A stretch of DNA of 64,000 nt, taken from NCBI GenBank assembly GCA_035712365.1, contig DASTAW010000001.1, positions 1-64,000 of the forward strand, given 5' to 3'. Under the pieces are notes generated by a model. The model saw only the letters and a list, made by a program, of their open reading frames with translations, had not been told where the DNA came from and searched no databases. A program made the translations under genes and the position numbers. This DNA comes from Terriglobia bacterium. Its GTDB lineage: Bacteria; Acidobacteriota; Terriglobia; UBA7540. The stretch's first letter is position 1. The number at the start of each line of letters is the position of its first letter. This document shows positions 62,707-64,000 of this stretch, in pieces.

Positions 62707-63660
62707 TTAGATAAACAACCTGCTCACCGACGTTTCCTTATAGATCGACTTGATGGCTTCCGCCAGCAGATTTGCCACGCTCAGGACCTTGATGCGTTCG
62801 CACGCCTGGGCTTCCGGGAGCAGGGGAATCGAGTTCGTAGCCACAACCTGTTCGAGCGGCGAATCCATGATGTTGTCGATCGCGCTCCCGGCAAAAACTC
62901 CATGGGTGCAGCAGGCAAGAACACGGCTGGCGCCCTTGGCCTTCAAAGCCTTTGCTCCCTGGCCGAGCGTACCGCCGGTCCCGATCATATCGTCGACGAT
63001 CAGGCAACTCTTGCCATCGACTTCGCCGATCACGTTGAACATCTCGACCACGTCCGCATCTTCCCGGCGCTTGTCGATGATGGCCAGAGGCACCTTCAAC
63101 CGTTTGGCAAAGGCCCTGGCCCGCTCCACTCCGCCGGGGTCGGGCGACACCACCACCAGGTTCTTAAGTCGCAGCTTTCGGAAATAATTCACCGTAACCG
63201 GCGTCGCATACAGATGATCGACCGGAATATCGAAATAACCCTGAATCTGCCCCGCGTGCAAATCGAGCGCCAGCACCCGGTTGGCTCCTGCTGAGGTCAA
63301 GAGATCGGCCACCAGCTTGGCTGAGATGGGCACGCGCGGCCGGTCTTTCCGGTCCTGACGGGCGTAGCCGTAATACGGCATCACCGCGGTAATCCGGTAA
63401 GCGGAAGCCCGCCGCAGAGCATCAAGAATGATCAGCAGCTCAACCAGGTTCTCATTCACGGGCCGGCAGGTCGGCTGCACGATAAAAACGTCCGCCCCGC
63501 GAACGTTTTCCATGATCTGGAGCCGCACTTCACCGTCGGGAAAGCGGCTGACGTTCATCCGCGCCAGCGGGACCCCCAGGTGCTGGCAGATTTCCCGTGC
63601 CAGGGCCGGGTGGGCATTTCCTGTCAGGATTTTCAGCGCGTGATGAATCCGATCAGCCAT
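62707..63660 (-). CDS. prs: Ribose-phosphate pyrophosphokinase
   Basis: Prs makes PRPP from ribose 5-phosphate and ATP, feeding nucleotide and histidine synthesis, including the HisG reaction encoded in this window. The 317-residue product shows SRFPDGEVRLQIMENVRGADVFIVQPTCRPVNENLVELLIILDALRRASA, PYYGYARQDRKDRPRVPISAKLVADLLTSAG, DLHAGQIQGYFDIPVDHL, VVVSPDPGGVERARAFAKRL and the PRPP loop LIVDDMIGTGGTL. Length is normal. Confidence 0.97.
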   Translation of the reverse strand: MADRIHHALKILTGNAHPALAREICQHLGVPLARMNVSRFPDGEVRLQIMENVRGADVFIVQPTCRPVNENLVELLIILDALRRASAYRITAVMPYYGYARQDRKDRPRVPISAKLVADLLTSAGANRVLALDLHAGQIQGYFDIPVDHLYATPVTVNYFRKLRLKNLVVVSPDPGGVERARAFAKRLKVPLAIIDKRREDADVVEMFNVIGEVDGKSCLIVDDMIGTGGTLGQGAKALKAKGASRVLACCTHGVFAGSAIDNIMDSPLEQVVATNSIPLLPEAQACERIKVLSVANLLAEAIKSIYKETSVSRLFI

Positions 63661-63696
63661 TCGCGTCCGTCAGCATTCTCTCCTGATCCTTAATTA

Positions 63697-63770
63697 TGGC
63701 TGGGAGGCCTGGATTCGAACCAGAGTTCCATGCTCCAAAGGCATGTGTCCTACCACTGGACGACCTCCCA
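63697..63770 (-). tRNA. tRNA-Gln (anticodon UUG)
   Basis: On the minus strand the acceptor stem TGGGAGG/CCTCCCA, D-stem GTCC/GGAC, anticodon stem CATGC/GCATG with loop CTTTGGA (anticodon TTG), a 4-nt variable loop and T-arm TCTGG TTCGAAT CCAGG form a complete cloverleaf. G73 and the CCA end are encoded. It precedes prs by 36 bp on the same strand. Confidence 0.97.
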
Positions 63771-63874
63771 GTACCCTGACCCGAAAGCGGGAGACGGTCC
63801 ATTAAAGCTTCGCCGCGCGCTAAGGGTACCGCCCGCGCCCGGGTATGGAACAGGTCCTTCTCACGCCGATTCCG

Positions 63875-64000
63875 TCAAACGTAAAGCCGCTTGAGATAGG
63901 CCGCGCGAGAAAGTGTCCGAACCTGAAACACCTTCCATCCAGCGGGTATCCGAGTTGCCGCTTCCCTCAGTTGTTGGGCAGATTCATAGACGGCGTATAG
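63875..64000 (-). CDS. C-terminal fragment, possibly IspE
   Basis: The open frame enters from the right edge and stops at a TGA (63875-63877), giving 41 residues, with the segment REAATRIPAGWKVFQVRTLSRAAYLKRL. The RTLSRAxY element resembles the end of 4-diphosphocytidyl-2-C-methyl-D-erythritol kinase (IspE), which often precedes prs with a tRNA-Gln in between. The identification rests on a short motif and gene order. Confidence 0.45.
   Translation of the reverse strand, partial: LYAVYESAQQLREAATRIPAGWKVFQVRTLSRAAYLKRLYV

Overview
This 64 kb window of roughly 60% GC most likely comes from a chromosome of an Acidobacteriota member. The best markers are a PadR regulator followed by an 881-residue MacB/FtsX-type permease of the acidobacterial duplicated orphan permease (ADOP) type, carboxypeptidase-regulatory-like domains on a TonB receptor and a secreted protein, and many small palindromic repeats. 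The exact lineage cannot be told from the sequence alone. No plasmid, phage or CRISPR signature was seen.

Layout. 1-3.2 kb: a GMC oxidoreductase (cut by the window edge) divergent from its Tat-exported small partner, then a tiny secreted protein with three identical 12-residue repeats and two membrane proteins. 3.4-9.1 kb: pyruvate kinase and a vitamin B12 uptake region (BtuF-like binding protein, BtuB-like TonB receptor, DUF6580-type membrane protein) with a complete cobalamin riboswitch and terminator. 9.1-18.5 kb: a decayed antitoxin gene, rhomboid protease, OPT transporter, YqeY, a Rieske ferredoxin, lipoyl synthase, a secreted glycosidase-like protein, and an AhpD-family protein that needs an in-frame TGA to be read as selenocysteine. 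18.5-25.7 kb: accessory DNA with GTAG-type REP palindromes, their likely RAYT transposase, secreted proteins and a BlaI/BlaR1-type regulator pair. 26-39 kb: glutamate synthase large subunit, YvcK, a polyamine-type pair (pyruvoyl arginine decarboxylase and a deoxyhypusine-synthase-like protein), an OmpA-like protein, and the three-subunit proton-translocating transhydrogenase. 39-44 kb: a four-gene catabolic-looking operon (enolase superfamily, DapA superfamily, dihydroorotate-dehydrogenase-like, MFS). 44-48 kb: PadR and ADOP permease. 48-55.3 kb: the histidine operon hisI-G-(LOG)-D-C-B-H-F-A, preceded by a leader peptide with five consecutive His codons and a terminator/antiterminator pair. 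55-64 kb: a glycosidase-like protein, alanine racemase, a zinc-finger membrane protein, and a housekeeping run dnaB-rplI-rpsR-rpsF-pth-rplY-prs with tRNA-Gln.

The most interesting items are the predicted Sec-containing AhpD protein with a SECIS-like hairpin, the his attenuator, the three-repeat secreted peptide whose repeats differ only at synonymous sites, and a RAYT gene that carries a copy of its own REP element in frame. All calls rest on reading the sequence; no database search was run.
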